A DNA stretch of 25,103 bases from Phascolarctobacterium_B sp045598345 (GCA_045598345.1 JAZLLX010000038.1:1-25103); one strand, 5' to 3'. Numbered from the stretch's first letter, positions 1 to 8,967 are shown. The notes: generated by a model not told the origin, from the letters alone. Numbers and translations: made by a program.

Positions 1-172
1 GCATGTGTTTTTCAATCTTTTTCGCAAATTCCATAAATTTGGGTACTCAGGACGTTCTCATTTTGTGCCACTACAAGGTATAGTAAAAATAATATGGTTT
101 TTAGTTTTTTACCCACTTAAACTGATGAAGACCCATAATTATGGACAATTTTCGCAAAGCGAAAATTCCCGA

Positions 173-618
173 TTATAATCACAGGAACATTTTACCATAT
201 TTGTTCTTTATTCTTTGTTCTTTGACATTTCTTCTTATCGTAGCGGGCGACCCACCCCGTCTTGCCCGCCTTTGTTCCTATCGGCAATCCACCCCGCCCA
301 CGCCTGGGCGGGAAAAACAGTTCGTCTACATCTACCTTTTTAACTTTTAATCAAAGGAACATCTTACCACAACTTTAAGCTTTAAGTTTTTATCTTTTCA
401 TTAGCGACAGCGTAATTGCTCACCCCACCACCGACCTTAAAAACTGTGTCGGTCCCCCGCCCCTTTATGGGCGGACGAGGGTTCGCATAACCACTGACTT
501 CCCCTAATTCCTGATTCCTAAATCCTTTATCCTAATATAATCACAGGAACTTTTTACCTTTCCTAATCCCTAACCCCTAATCCCTAATCCCTATTTATAA
601 TCACAGGAACTTTTTACC
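173..618 (+). repeat. Four dispersed copies of the TAATCACAGGAAC repeat
   Basis: Copies lie at about 174-196, 347-368, 536-558 and 596-618, all in the same orientation; each is TAATCACAGGAAC (one copy TAATCAAAGGAAC) followed by a T-rich stretch and TTACC. A fifth copy lies at 12312-12334. Copies four and five are followed directly by ATTCATT heptamers, so repeat and heptamer tract seem to travel together. Confidence 0.7.
414..487 (+). repeat. Palindromic intergenic element, copy A
   Basis: Two stacked hairpins are visible: ACCGAC...GTCGGT around 430-453, then CCGCCC-CTTTAT-GGGCGG around 457-474, preceded by ATTGCTCACCCCACC and followed by CGAGGGTTCGCA. The same element occurs inverted at 11790-11854 and direct at 12215-12293, bracketing the DUF559 gene. 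This copy has no nuclease gene beside it. Confidence 0.75.
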
Positions 619-655
619 ATAATTATTCATTACTCATTATTCATTATTCATTAAA
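563..655 (+). repeat. Degenerate 7-bp tandem repeats (CCCTAAT, ATTCATT)
   Basis: Several CCCTAAT-like heptamers (563-597) precede a TAATCACAGGAAC copy, then about five ATTCATT/ACTCATT heptamers run to about 655. The stop codon of the minus-strand FAD gene (644-646) lies inside the ATTCATT tract, so its last two residues are encoded by the repeat. Confidence 0.6.
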
Positions 656-2248
656 AACATACCGCCCCATCACCGCTCTTGCCACATGGTACCCGTCCAA
701 TGCCGCACTCATTATACCGCCGGCATATCCTGCCCCTTCACCGCAGGGGTACAAATTGGCATGCCTGATGCTTACATAGGTTTCACGGTTACGCAAAATT
801 CTTAAAGGGGCGCTTGTCCTTGTTTCCACACCCGTCAGCAACGCCCCGCCGTCAGCAAATCCCTTTATCTTTCTGTCAAAATTGTTGACTGCCAACCGCA
901 ATGTTTTGACAACATAATCCGGCAGTGCTTCACTAAGTCGTGCCGCCGCCACGCCGGGCCTGTAACTTGGCGGCAACAAACCATTTGTAGATGGTTCAGC
1001 ACCACGCAAAAAAGTGTCTAAATTCTGTGCCGGTGCGTAATAATTTTTCCCGCCTAACCCAAATGCCAACTGCTCATAATGCCGTTGAAACTCCACTCCG
1101 TCAAGGGGATTGTGTCCAAAATCATCCCCCGTAACATTCACAACCAAAGCCGCATTGGCAACACCGCTGTCACGGTGAAAATTGCTCATGCCGTTCACCA
1201 CTACGCCGCCCTGCTCCGATGCCGCCGCCACCACCTGTCCGCCAGGACACATACAGAAAGAATAGCAGGAACGCTTCAGATTATCATCATTATAGGTCAA
1301 CATATAGTCCGCCGCCCCCAACAAATGATGACCGGCAAAAGTGCCGTATTGTGCTTTGTCAATCAATTCCTGGGGATGTTCAATCCGCAAACCAATGGCA
1401 AAATTTTTGGGTTCCATTGCCACGCCCATATTGTGCAACACTTCATAAGTGTCCCGGGCGCTGTGTCCGCAAGCCAAAATAACTGCCCCCACCGCAAGTT
1501 TTTCTGAATTGTTCAACACCGCTTTAGTGATGGTGTTGCCCTCAACTTCAAAACCCGTCACCTGTGAATTATACAGGACCTTGCCACCCAAATCACGAAT
1601 TTTTTGCGACAAGTTGGCAACCATTTTCCTCAACCTGTCCGTTCCCACATGGGGCTTGTGTTCATAGAGGATATTCTCAGGCGCCCCACAATCTGCAAAG
1701 GTTTGCAGAATTGACCCCATCACCGGGTCATTGACCCTTGTGGTAAGTTTTCCATCTGAAAAAGTACCTGCGCCGCCCTCGCCAAATTGGCAATTGCTCG
1801 CAGGATTAAAGTCGCCGGTTTTCCAAAATGCTTCCACATCAAACACCCGCTCCGCCACCGGTTTGCCACGCTCAACCAATATTGGTTGATAGCCGTATTT
1901 TGCCAATTCCAAAGCGGCATAAAGTCCCGCAGGACCTGCCCCGATAATCAAAGGCGGTGCGGTTAATTTTTCCGTACCAAACTTTGGCTCCGTTGCTTGT
2001 TCAACCTTGATTTCCTCCACATCTCTGTTTGCCAAAATCCGCTGACAAGTTTTCTTTGGAGCGTCCAGTTGCAGTTGCACATGGAAGTTCAAAAAAATAT
2101 TTTCTTTTTTACGGGCATCCACCGCTTTTCGCACAATCTTTAAATTCGTAAAAGCAGTTGGACTAACCCCAAGTTTTTTTGCAAGTGCGTTTTCCAAAGG
2201 CATTTCCTTAACCAAGGAAATACGCAAATTGCGGACTAATAAATTCAT
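644..2248 (-). CDS. FAD-dependent NAD(P)-linked oxidoreductase (COG2509-like)
   Basis: A 534-residue flavoprotein of unknown substrate. Residues 1-95 are a small N-terminal domain. A Rossmann dinucleotide motif GAGPAG (103-108) follows with an ELAKYGY...LVERG second strand, and a C-terminal segment with CGEGAGYAGGI near residue 505 matches the closing FAD contact of this family of uncharacterised FAD-dependent dehydrogenases. No signal peptide or membrane segment is seen, so it is likely cytoplasmic. Its ATG overlaps the cdaA stop (ATGA), so the two are probably translationally coupled and share the cdaA promoter. Its stop codon lies in an ATTCATT repeat tract. Family assignment is strong, role unknown. 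Confidence 0.88.
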   Translation of the reverse strand: MNLLVRNLRISLVKEMPLENALAKKLGVSPTAFTNLKIVRKAVDARKKENIFLNFHVQLQLDAPKKTCQRILANRDVEEIKVEQATEPKFGTEKLTAPPLIIGAGPAGLYAALELAKYGYQPILVERGKPVAERVFDVEAFWKTGDFNPASNCQFGEGGAGTFSDGKLTTRVNDPVMGSILQTFADCGAPENILYEHKPHVGTDRLRKMVANLSQKIRDLGGKVLYNSQVTGFEVEGNTITKAVLNNSEKLAVGAVILACGHSARDTYEVLHNMGVAMEPKNFAIGLRIEHPQELIDKAQYGTFAGHHLLGAADYMLTYNDDNLKRSCYSFCMCPGGQVVAAASEQGGVVVNGMSNFHRDSGVANAALVVNVTGDDFGHNPLDGVEFQRHYEQLAFGLGGKNYYAPAQNLDTFLRGAEPSTNGLLPPSYRPGVAAARLSEALPDYVVKTLRLAVNNFDRKIKGFADGGALLTGVETRTSAPLRILRNRETYVSIRHANLYPCGEGAGYAGGIMSAALDGYHVARAVMGRYVFNE

Positions 2249-3078
2249 TTGTCGTAAGAATGGGAAATCTTCTTTGCCACAGTGTCCTTTTTCATTTCGC
2301 TGTACAGATGTTCCACCATCAGCGCCTGCACATCATTGGCAGTCAGGAAGCGGATCAGTTTGCCGTCACGGGCAGCAGAAATATCACCGGTTTCCTCACT
2401 TACCACCAAAACCAAAGCATCGCTCTGTTCGCTCAACCCCACTGCCGCCCTATGTCGGGTGCCCAAACTCTTAGGCAGAAACTGCTCCGTCATCGGCAAA
2501 TAACAAGTGGCCGCCGCCACCTTGTTGCCACGGATAATCACCGCCCCATCGTGCAGGGGAGTGTTCTTTTCAAAAATGTTAATCAATAAACCGCTGCTGA
2601 CCAAAGCATCCAAAAGAATACCGCTGTCAACATATTCCTGCAAACCGATATTCCTTTCAAAACAAATCAGACAGCCCACATGCCTGCGGCTCATGTTGGC
2701 TATGGCATCCCCAACCGCCCGCAACATAGGTTCAATCTCTTCTGCATTGATAATGTGACTGCCGCCGAAGAAAGCCAAACTGCCCAGCCATTCCAATACA
2801 CGCCTGATTTCCGGGGTAAAAACCACCGCTAAGGCAACCGCAAAAATCAGAAAGGAATGTTCAAGAATATAAGTTGTGTAACGCAAACCGAAACAATTTG
2901 CAAGCAGCATTCCTGCCACCAAAATAAAAAGACCTTTAATCAAACTGAATGCTCTGGTATTTCGTAAAGAGCGATAGCATCCGTAAAGAAACGCTAACAA
3001 AATCACCAGTTCCAAAATGTCTAAAGGTCTGATATTAGCCACAATCTGTGGCAAATCTTTTAAATTCAGCAGGGGCAT
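2245..3078 (-). CDS. cdaA: Membrane-bound diadenylate cyclase CdaA
   Basis: Makes the second messenger c-di-AMP from two ATP at the inner face of the membrane. The 277-residue protein has three hydrophobic helices in residues about 20-95, then a DAC domain with the DGA motif (177-179, context HDGAVII) and the RHR motif (208-210, context GTRHRAA) that form the active site. Length is typical. In many Bacillota cdaA is followed by cdaR and glmM; here it is followed by an overlapping FAD-protein gene and no cdaR is in the window. The ATG is preceded by GGAGGATAAA, and a good promoter lies at 3141-3169. Confidence 0.95.
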   Translation of the reverse strand: MPLLNLKDLPQIVANIRPLDILELVILLAFLYGCYRSLRNTRAFSLIKGLFILVAGMLLANCFGLRYTTYILEHSFLIFAVALAVVFTPEIRRVLEWLGSLAFFGGSHIINAEEIEPMLRAVGDAIANMSRRHVGCLICFERNIGLQEYVDSGILLDALVSSGLLINIFEKNTPLHDGAVIIRGNKVAAATCYLPMTEQFLPKSLGTRHRAAVGLSEQSDALVLVVSEETGDISAARDGKLIRFLTANDVQALMVEHLYSEMKKDTVAKKISHSYDK

Positions 3079-3140
3079 TTTATCCTCCGTCCAATCTATA
3101 ATAAATCTTTTCAGAAATTACTAAATAAAATATTAGATTT

Positions 3141-3169
3141 ATTGTAACATTGACGGAAAATAAAGTCAA
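3141..3169 (-). promoter_or_regulatory. Promoter of cdaA
   Basis: On the minus strand TTGACT (3164-3169), 17-bp spacer, TACAAT (3141-3146), about 60 bp upstream of the cdaA ATG and immediately after the argH stop. ATTGAC/GTCAAT form a 6-bp inverted repeat across the -35 and spacer. No clear intrinsic terminator separates argH from cdaA, so some readthrough is possible. Confidence 0.65.
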
Positions 3170-3175
3170 TATTTT

Positions 3176-4588
3176 CTACATATTATTCTGCCAAATTTGC
3201 CAGATTTGTTTTTGTTTGTCAATTTGTTCACTGTTCAAAGTGCATTGGACCCTGTTCAAATCCGCCTTGGGCCCGCCAAAACTGTTTCTTGCCTCCACGC
3301 AATTTTCCGGTTTCAACACTTCATAAACATCTTTTTCCACTTCCGCCGCATAATTGCGGAATTCTTCCAAGGTCAGTTCACCCAGATATTTGCCCTGCCC
3401 AATGGCATAGGCAACGGTCTTTCCCACAATTTCGTGTGCCTTGCGGAAGGGAACACCCTTCTTCACAAGGTATTCCGCCAAATCCGTAGCATTGGAAAAA
3501 TCATGGCAAACTGCTTCTTTCATTCTGTCCTTCTTCAATGTCATGGTGGCAAGCATATTTTTCAGTACAGTCAAAGTAAGTTTCAAAGTGTCTGCCACAT
3601 CAAAGAACCCTTCTTTGTCTTCCTGCAAATCCTTGTTGTATGCCAAGGGCAAGCCCTTCATAACCGTAAGCATTTGCATCAAGGTTCCATACACCCTGCC
3701 CGTCTTGCCCCGTGCCAGTTCCGCAATATCCGGGTTCTTCTTTTGCGGCATCATGCTGGAGCCGGTGGCATAGGCATCGTCCAGTTCTATAAACCCAAAC
3801 TCGGTACTGTTCCAGAGGCATATTTCTTCCGCCAGGCGGCTCACATGCATCATCAGAATGCTGGCAAAGGAAAGGAATTCCAAAATATAATCCCTGTCGG
3901 AAATGGCATCCATGCTGTTGCTGTAAATATCGCCAAAATGCAACTCTTCGGCAACAAACTGCCTGTCTATCGGCAAGGTACTGCCCGCAATGGCACATGC
4001 TCCCAAAGGCATAATGTCCGCCCTCTGCCAAACCCCCTGCAACCGTTCAAAATCCCGTTTGAACATATTGAAATAAGCCAGCATATTGTGGGCGAAAGTG
4101 ATGGGCTGGGCCCTCTGCAAATGGGTGTAGCCGGGCATAATGGTATCGCAGTTCTTTGCCGCCAAATCAAGTATTTCCTCTTCCAGGCAAATCAGCAGTT
4201 CCCCCAACTCAACCACAACCCGTTTCATATACATGTGCATATCAAGGGCAACCTGGTCGTTACGGCTGCGGGCGGAATGTAATCTTGCCCCCGCCGCACC
4301 AATCATCTCCGTGAGCCGTGCCTCAATATTCATGTGGATATCTTCTAATTCTTGGGTAAATTCAAACTTGCCATCCTCAATCTTTTGCAAAATCTCTTTT
4401 AATCCTGCAATGATTTTTTCGCTGTCCTCCTTGGTAATAATTCCCTGACGGGCAAGCATGGTGGCATGGGCAATGGAGCCACGGATATCCTCACGGTACA
4501 ACCTCTTGTCATAGGAAATGGACGCATTGTATGCGTCCACCCATTCACTTGTTTCCTTTGTAAATCTTCCGCCCCACAATTTTGGCAT
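3176..4588 (-). CDS. argH: Argininosuccinate lyase
   Basis: Last step of arginine synthesis: argininosuccinate to arginine plus fumarate; cytoplasmic homotetramer of the fumarase/aspartase superfamily. The 470-residue protein shows HSARSRNDQV (104-113), the TH-x-Q catalytic histidine region (155-158) and the superfamily signature GSSMMPQKKNPD (276-287) on the mobile loop with the catalytic serine. Length is normal. The ATG begins one base after the argG stop (TAA G ATG), so argG and argH are coupled. It is the final gene of the arg cluster. Confidence 0.97.
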   Translation of the reverse strand: MPKLWGGRFTKETSEWVDAYNASISYDKRLYREDIRGSIAHATMLARQGIITKEDSEKIIAGLKEILQKIEDGKFEFTQELEDIHMNIEARLTEMIGAAGARLHSARSRNDQVALDMHMYMKRVVVELGELLICLEEEILDLAAKNCDTIMPGYTHLQRAQPITFAHNMLAYFNMFKRDFERLQGVWQRADIMPLGACAIAGSTLPIDRQFVAEELHFGDIYSNSMDAISDRDYILEFLSFASILMMHVSRLAEEICLWNSTEFGFIELDDAYATGSSMMPQKKNPDIAELARGKTGRVYGTLMQMLTVMKGLPLAYNKDLQEDKEGFFDVADTLKLTLTVLKNMLATMTLKKDRMKEAVCHDFSNATDLAEYLVKKGVPFRKAHEIVGKTVAYAIGQGKYLGELTLEEFRNYAAEVEKDVYEVLKPENCVEARNSFGGPKADLNRVQCTLNSEQIDKQKQIWQIWQNNM

Positions 4589-4589
4589 C

Positions 4590-5810
4590 TTACTTCAAAA
4601 CTCCTTCTTTCATCAGGGCTCTAACTTTTAAGGGCAAGCCCAACAAGTTAATAAAGCCGGTAGCATCCGCCTGATTATATACATCGTCTTCGCCGAAGGT
4701 AACATATTCTTTGCTGTACAAACTGTATTTGGATTTTGTGCCGGCACTGATAATGTTGCCCTTGTACAATTTCAAACGAACTGTGCCTGTAACGGTCTTT
4801 TGGGTTTCGCTGACAAAGGCCTGCATTGCTTCCATCAGAGGGCTGAACCACATGCCGTCATAAACCAGTTCACTCATACGGATAGAAACAATTTGTTTGA
4901 AACTGCTGGTGGCACGGTCAAGACAAAGATTTTCCAATTCGTTGTGGGCATAGAAAATAATCGCTCCGCCGGGGTTTTCATAAACGCCGCGGCTCTTCAT
5001 ACCAACCAAACGGTCTTCCACCATATCGGTAATACCAACACCGTTGCGAATGCCGATTTCATTCAATTTTTCCACCAGCTCAACTGCCCCTAATTTTTCG
5101 CCGTTCACCGCAACAGGCACGCCCTGCTCAAATTCCAGTTCCACATATTCCTTTTTGTCAGGCGCCTTTTCAGGATAATTGGTCACTTCAAAAAGTGCAT
5201 CCTGCGGAGCATTCCACGGGTCTTCCAAATCACTGCCCTCATGGCTCAAGTGCCAAATGTTCTTGTCCATAGAATAATCGTGGTCATGACTTACGGGAAT
5301 AGGAATATTGTGTGCTGCCGCATAGTCAATCTCCTGGTCACGGCTGCGTAAATCCCATTCACGCCAAGGAGCAATAATTGCCAAACGGGGTGCCAACGCT
5401 TTCAAAGTCAGTTCAAAACGGACTTGGTCATTGCCCTTGCCGGTTGCACCGTGGCAAGCCGCATCCGCACCTTCTTTTTTGGCAATCTCTGCCAATTTTT
5501 TAGCAATCAGAGGACGGGCGAAGGATGTGCCGAGCAGGTATTTCTTCTCATACACTGCGGATGCCTTAACAACGGGCCACACATATTCCTCAATGAACTC
5601 CTTGCGTACATCCAAAACATAGCATTTGGAAGCGCCGCTCTTCAATGCCTTGTTCTTGATGAACTCAAAGTCATCACCCTGCCCCAAGTCAATGCACACT
5701 GCAATAACTTCACAGTTGTTGTAATTTTCCTTCAGCCAAGGAATAATTACACTGGTATCCAGACCGCCTGAATACGCCAATACCACTTTCTTAATTTCAG
5801 ATTTTTTCAT
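4590..5810 (-). CDS. argG: Argininosuccinate synthase
   Basis: Condenses citrulline and aspartate with ATP to argininosuccinate. I chose the ATG at 5810 (406 residues, MKKSEIKKVV) because AGGAGG lies just before it; a longer frame starting 12 codons upstream would pass through that site. The N-terminal PP-loop AYSGGLDTS is at residues 11-19, and HGATGKGNDQVRFE, near residue 117, matches the citrulline/aspartate site region. An internal promoter and an 18-bp AT palindrome precede it, suggesting that argGH can be expressed separately from the upstream genes. Confidence 0.97.
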   Translation of the reverse strand: MKKSEIKKVVLAYSGGLDTSVIIPWLKENYNNCEVIAVCIDLGQGDDFEFIKNKALKSGASKCYVLDVRKEFIEEYVWPVVKASAVYEKKYLLGTSFARPLIAKKLAEIAKKEGADAACHGATGKGNDQVRFELTLKALAPRLAIIAPWREWDLRSRDQEIDYAAAHNIPIPVSHDHDYSMDKNIWHLSHEGSDLEDPWNAPQDALFEVTNYPEKAPDKKEYVELEFEQGVPVAVNGEKLGAVELVEKLNEIGIRNGVGITDMVEDRLVGMKSRGVYENPGGAIIFYAHNELENLCLDRATSSFKQIVSIRMSELVYDGMWFSPLMEAMQAFVSETQKTVTGTVRLKLYKGNIISAGTKSKYSLYSKEYVTFGEDDVYNQADATGFINLLGLPLKVRALMKEGVLK

Positions 5811-5820
5811 TTTTCCTCCT

Positions 5821-5838
5821 ATATAAAAATTTTTATAT
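5821..5838. promoter_or_regulatory. 18-bp AT palindrome before the argG ribosome binding site
   Basis: ATATAAAAATTTTTATAT is a perfect palindrome placed between the argG promoter and its AGGAGG. Its AT-rich symmetric form resembles ARG boxes bound by ArgR/AhrC, but the TGAAT/ATTCA half-sites of the best-known boxes are not present, so the operator reading is a guess. As RNA it could also pair on itself next to the ribosome binding site. Confidence 0.35.
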
Positions 5839-5860
5839 TTGCACAAAATGCATAAGCAAA

Positions 5861-5888
5861 ATTATAACATTATTTGAAAATTATTCAA
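5861..5888 (-). promoter_or_regulatory. Internal promoter of argGH
   Basis: On the minus strand TTGAAT (5883-5888), 16-bp spacer, and TGT-TATAAT, an extended -10 (5861-5869). It sits in the 85-bp gap between argF and argG, about 50 bp upstream of the argG start. Confidence 0.65.
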
Positions 5889-5895
5889 GTACATT

Positions 5896-6837
5896 CTACA
5901 GTTTCTCGTCACTCATCAAAAGTGCCATAATTGCCTTCTGCACATGCAATCTGTTCTCCGCCTCGTCAAAGACCACGCTGTGACTGCCTTCCAACACCTC
6001 ATCCGTAATCTCTTCCCCACGGTAAGCAGGCAGGCAGTGCATAACGATACATTCAGGTCTCGCCAAAGCCAGCAACTGGCTGTTCACCTGATAATTCTGC
6101 AACTCTTTGACCCTTTGGGCATGTTCCGCTTCCTGCCCCATAGATGCCCATGTGTCTGTATAAATTACATCCGCAGCTTCCGCCGCCTTTTGCGGACTGC
6201 TTTCCAATTCAATGCTGCAGCCGGTCAGTTTGGCATCTTCCTGTGCCTGTTTAATAATTTCCGCATCGGGCAAATGACTATCAGGGCAACATGCCACCAT
6301 ATTCACGCCGCACTTGGCACAGGCAAACATCAGGGAATGGGTCATATTATTGCCGTCCCCAATGTAAAGGAATTTACGCCCCTTGATTACCTGTAAATGT
6401 TCCTGCATGGTGAGCATATCCGTCAATGCCTGACAGGGATGGAGCAAATCAGTCAAACCGTTAATTACGGGAATGCTGGCATATTGTGCCAATTCCTTAA
6501 CGCTGTCATGACTGAAAGTCCTAATCATAATACCGTCCACATAACGGCTCAAAACCCGTGCCGTATCCCGCACCGGCTCACCACGACCTAACTGGGAGTC
6601 CCTGTCGCTCAAATAAATAGCATGCCCGCCCAACTGATGGAATCCCGTTTCAAACGAAACCCTGGTACGGGTGGATGCCTTGCTGAAAATCATAGCAAGG
6701 GTCTTCCCCTCCAAAAATCTGTGAGGGACACCTTCCTTTTGCATCCGTTTCAGTTTTGCCGCCACATCAAGAATGAGGGCAACTTCACCTACGGACAAAT
6801 CGTGTATGGATATCAAATCCTTATTTTTTAAAGCCAT
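5896..6837 (-). CDS. argF: Ornithine carbamoyltransferase
   Basis: Transfers the carbamoyl group from carbamoyl phosphate to ornithine, giving citrulline. The 313-residue protein has the carbamoyl-phosphate motif STRTR (55-59), HPCQALTD near residue 133 and the ornithine-binding HCLP motif near residue 267. Length is normal. It lies 12 bp downstream of argD. The anabolic role is assigned from the arg operon context, since arginine deiminase partners are absent. Confidence 0.96.
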   Translation of the reverse strand: MALKNKDLISIHDLSVGEVALILDVAAKLKRMQKEGVPHRFLEGKTLAMIFSKASTRTRVSFETGFHQLGGHAIYLSDRDSQLGRGEPVRDTARVLSRYVDGIMIRTFSHDSVKELAQYASIPVINGLTDLLHPCQALTDMLTMQEHLQVIKGRKFLYIGDGNNMTHSLMFACAKCGVNMVACCPDSHLPDAEIIKQAQEDAKLTGCSIELESSPQKAAEAADVIYTDTWASMGQEAEHAQRVKELQNYQVNSQLLALARPECIVMHCLPAYRGEEITDEVLEGSHSVVFDEAENRLHVQKAIMALLMSDEKL

Positions 6838-6849
6838 AAAATACCTTCA

Positions 6850-8040
6850 TCAAAACTTGGCAAAAGCATTATCCAACGCTTTCACTACCTTATCAATATC
6901 TTCTTTAGTAACTACCAGCGGGGGTACCAAGCGTACCACATTCCCCACAGTTACATTGACGATAATTCCTTCCTCCAAACAGGACTCCAAAACAGGAGCG
7001 GCGGGCTTGGTGGTTTCAATGCCTAAAATCAAACCCCTGCCACGCACTTCATAAATCTTTTCGGGATATTTTACTGCCAGTTTTTCCAACTGTTCCTTAA
7101 AATATTGTCCCTTTTCTTTGGCATTATTGACTAAATTCTCCGCCTTAATCGCAGAAAGAGTAGCATATACATCCGCCATTGCCAAAGCATTACCGCCAAA
7201 AGTGCCGCCGTGGTCGCCATGTTGGAACACATGGGCAAATTTTTCTGTTACAGCAAAACCGGATACGGGGAATCCGCCCCCAATGCCCTTGGCAAAAGTC
7301 AAAACATCCGGTTTCACGCCAACATTCATATATTCAAACCATGCCCCTGTACGCCCCACGCCTGTTTGTATCTCGTCAAAAATCAATACTGCATCATATT
7401 TGTCACATAATGCCCGGACTTTGGCAAGATAATCCCGTGGGGGGACATGCACCCCCCCTTCCCCTTGAATTGGCTCCAACAATACTCCACAAACATTTTC
7501 ATCCATCATTTGTGTCAAAGCGTCAATATTGCCATATTCCACATATTCATAACCTGCCGGCAATGGTGCATAACCTTCCTGATAATGGGGCTGGCCGGTT
7601 GCGGTCAAAGTCGCCATTGTCCGCCCGTGAAAACTCATCTTGGCGGAAATAATACGGAACTTCTTGGCATCCTTACTTGTGCCATATTTTCTCGCCAGTT
7701 TCAAAGCACCCTCGTTGGCTTCCGCCCCGCTATTGGCAAAGAATACTCTGTCCATGCCGCTGACCTCTGCCAAAAGTTGTACCGCCTGTGCCTGAATTTC
7801 TGTGTAGAAAATATTGGAGCAATGAACCAATTTCCCTGCCTGCTCACTGATGGCCTTCACCTGTGCCGGATGGGCGTAACCCAAAGAATTTACCGCAATA
7901 CCGGCAAGAAAATCAATATATTCCTTACCGTTCTTGTCCCACACATGGCAACCCTTACCATGTTCAAGCACCAGTTTTTGTCTGCCGAACACCGGCAAAT
8001 AATATTTTTCCGCTGTATCAATTACTGTTTGTCTATCCAT
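6850..8040 (-). CDS. argD: Acetylornithine aminotransferase
   Basis: PLP-dependent class III aminotransferase that converts N-acetylglutamate semialdehyde to N-acetylornithine. The 396-residue protein shows NSGAEANEGALKLAR (103-117), FDEIQTGVGRTG (221-232) with the PLP-ring aspartate, and the Schiff-base lysine K251 in TFAKGIGGG. Its ATG comes one base after the argB stop (TGA A ATG), implying coupling. Class III transaminases are promiscuous and it may also serve lysine synthesis, but the operon position makes ArgD the sound call. Confidence 0.95.
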   Translation of the reverse strand: MDRQTVIDTAEKYYLPVFGRQKLVLEHGKGCHVWDKNGKEYIDFLAGIAVNSLGYAHPAQVKAISEQAGKLVHCSNIFYTEIQAQAVQLLAEVSGMDRVFFANSGAEANEGALKLARKYGTSKDAKKFRIISAKMSFHGRTMATLTATGQPHYQEGYAPLPAGYEYVEYGNIDALTQMMDENVCGVLLEPIQGEGGVHVPPRDYLAKVRALCDKYDAVLIFDEIQTGVGRTGAWFEYMNVGVKPDVLTFAKGIGGGFPVSGFAVTEKFAHVFQHGDHGGTFGGNALAMADVYATLSAIKAENLVNNAKEKGQYFKEQLEKLAVKYPEKIYEVRGRGLILGIETTKPAAPVLESCLEEGIIVNVTVGNVVRLVPPLVVTKEDIDKVVKALDNAFAKF

Positions 8041-8041
8041 T

Positions 8042-8935
8042 TCATTTTACCTCTTTAATTACTTCCGTACCCACACCGTCAACACTGAAAATTTCCATCA
8101 GAATGGAATGTTTTTCCCTGCCGTCAATAATGTGTGCTTTGGCAGCGCCACCGCTCAATGCCGCAATGCAGGAACGGACTTTGGGAATCATTCCGCCGTC
8201 AATCTTACCGCAAACAATCAGCTCATTTGCCTTTTCAAAAGTTAAAGTGCTGATAAAACTGTTTTCGTCCGGATAAGCGCTGTAAATTCCCTTCACATCC
8301 GTCAACATCAAAAGTTTGGATGCCTTCAATGCTCCGGCAATCTCCCCGGCCGCCATATCCGCATTGATATTAAATGTTTCACCCTTATCACCAAAACCAA
8401 TTGGGGCAATTACAGGAATATAGCCGGCATCCAAAAGCACATTGACAATCTCGGTGTTCACCTGATAAACCTCACCCACAAAACCAATGTCCAGAAGTTC
8501 CACCTTGCCGTCTTTTACCACATCTGCCAAATGCTTCTTTGCCAACAAGAGTTTGGCATCCTTGCCGTTCAAGCCCACCGCCTTGCCGCCAATATTATTC
8601 AAGCGTGCCACCAAATCCGTGTTCACCTTGCCGACCAAAGCCATCTCGGTGATGCCCATGGTTTCAGCATCCGTAACCCTAAGGCCTGCCACAAACTCAG
8701 TTTGCTTGTTATACACTTTCAACAAGGCATTTATTTCCGGGCCGCCACCATGCACGACCACAGGACGCATACCTGCCTGTTGCAGAAAAACAATATCCTG
8801 CAAAACACTGTTTTTCAGTTCATCATTCAACATGGCGTTGCCGCCATATTTCACTACCACGGTTTCCCCTTTGAATTCACTCAAATAAGGAATTGCCTCC
8901 AACAAAGTTTTAACCTGAGTGCCGTTAATAATCAT
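8042..8935 (-). CDS. argB: N-acetylglutamate kinase
   Basis: Phosphorylates N-acetylglutamate, usually the arginine-inhibited step in organisms with ArgJ. The 297-residue amino-acid kinase has VKYGGNAM (28-35), the substrate loop VVHGGGPEIN (about 60-69) and the nucleotide-site segment LMLTDVKGIY (about 204-213). AAGGAGG precedes the ATG. It follows the TPR gene by only 32 bp, so it may be transcribed from that gene's promoter as well as from argC. Confidence 0.96.
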   Translation of the reverse strand: MIINGTQVKTLLEAIPYLSEFKGETVVVKYGGNAMLNDELKNSVLQDIVFLQQAGMRPVVVHGGGPEINALLKVYNKQTEFVAGLRVTDAETMGITEMALVGKVNTDLVARLNNIGGKAVGLNGKDAKLLLAKKHLADVVKDGKVELLDIGFVGEVYQVNTEIVNVLLDAGYIPVIAPIGFGDKGETFNINADMAAGEIAGALKASKLLMLTDVKGIYSAYPDENSFISTLTFEKANELIVCGKIDGGMIPKVRSCIAALSGGAAKAHIIDGREKHSILMEIFSVDGVGTEVIKEVK

Positions 8936-8967
8936 TTGTATTCCTCCTTATTGTAAGTCTAACATTT

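Larger units (their letters stand above)
1..643. other. Gene-free intergenic region rich in short repeats
   Basis: No convincing coding sequence is present. The stretch holds a perfect hairpin (AATTTTCGC, loop AAA, 147-167), a GC-rich hairpin (CCCGCCCA/TGGGCGGG, 293-312), a looser GCGGGC/GCCCGC pair (243-269), four copies of a TAATCACAGGAAC repeat, one copy of the palindromic element also found around the nuclease gene near 12 kb, and degenerate 7-bp tandem repeats (CCCTAAT around 563-597, ATTCATT around 622-655). The mixture looks like an accumulation site for small intergenic repeats downstream of the FAD-protein gene. A short open frame at 141-350 runs through the repeats and is not credible. 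Confidence 0.75.

Noticed and set aside
1..140. Possible insertion-sequence end around GGACGTTCTCATTTTGTGCC
   Set aside because: It vaguely recalls IS termini, but there is no partner end, no transposase and no target duplication in the window.
141..350. 69-codon plus-strand open frame in the first intergenic region
   Set aside because: It runs through hairpins and a TAATCACAGGAAC repeat copy, has no ribosome binding site and no protein-like composition.
3197..4282. 361-codon plus-strand open frame
   Set aside because: It is the antisense shadow of argH, whose motifs are unambiguous; long antisense frames arise from its codon bias.
7447..8058. 203-codon plus-strand open frame
   Set aside because: Antisense to argD with no ribosome binding site and no recognisable domain.
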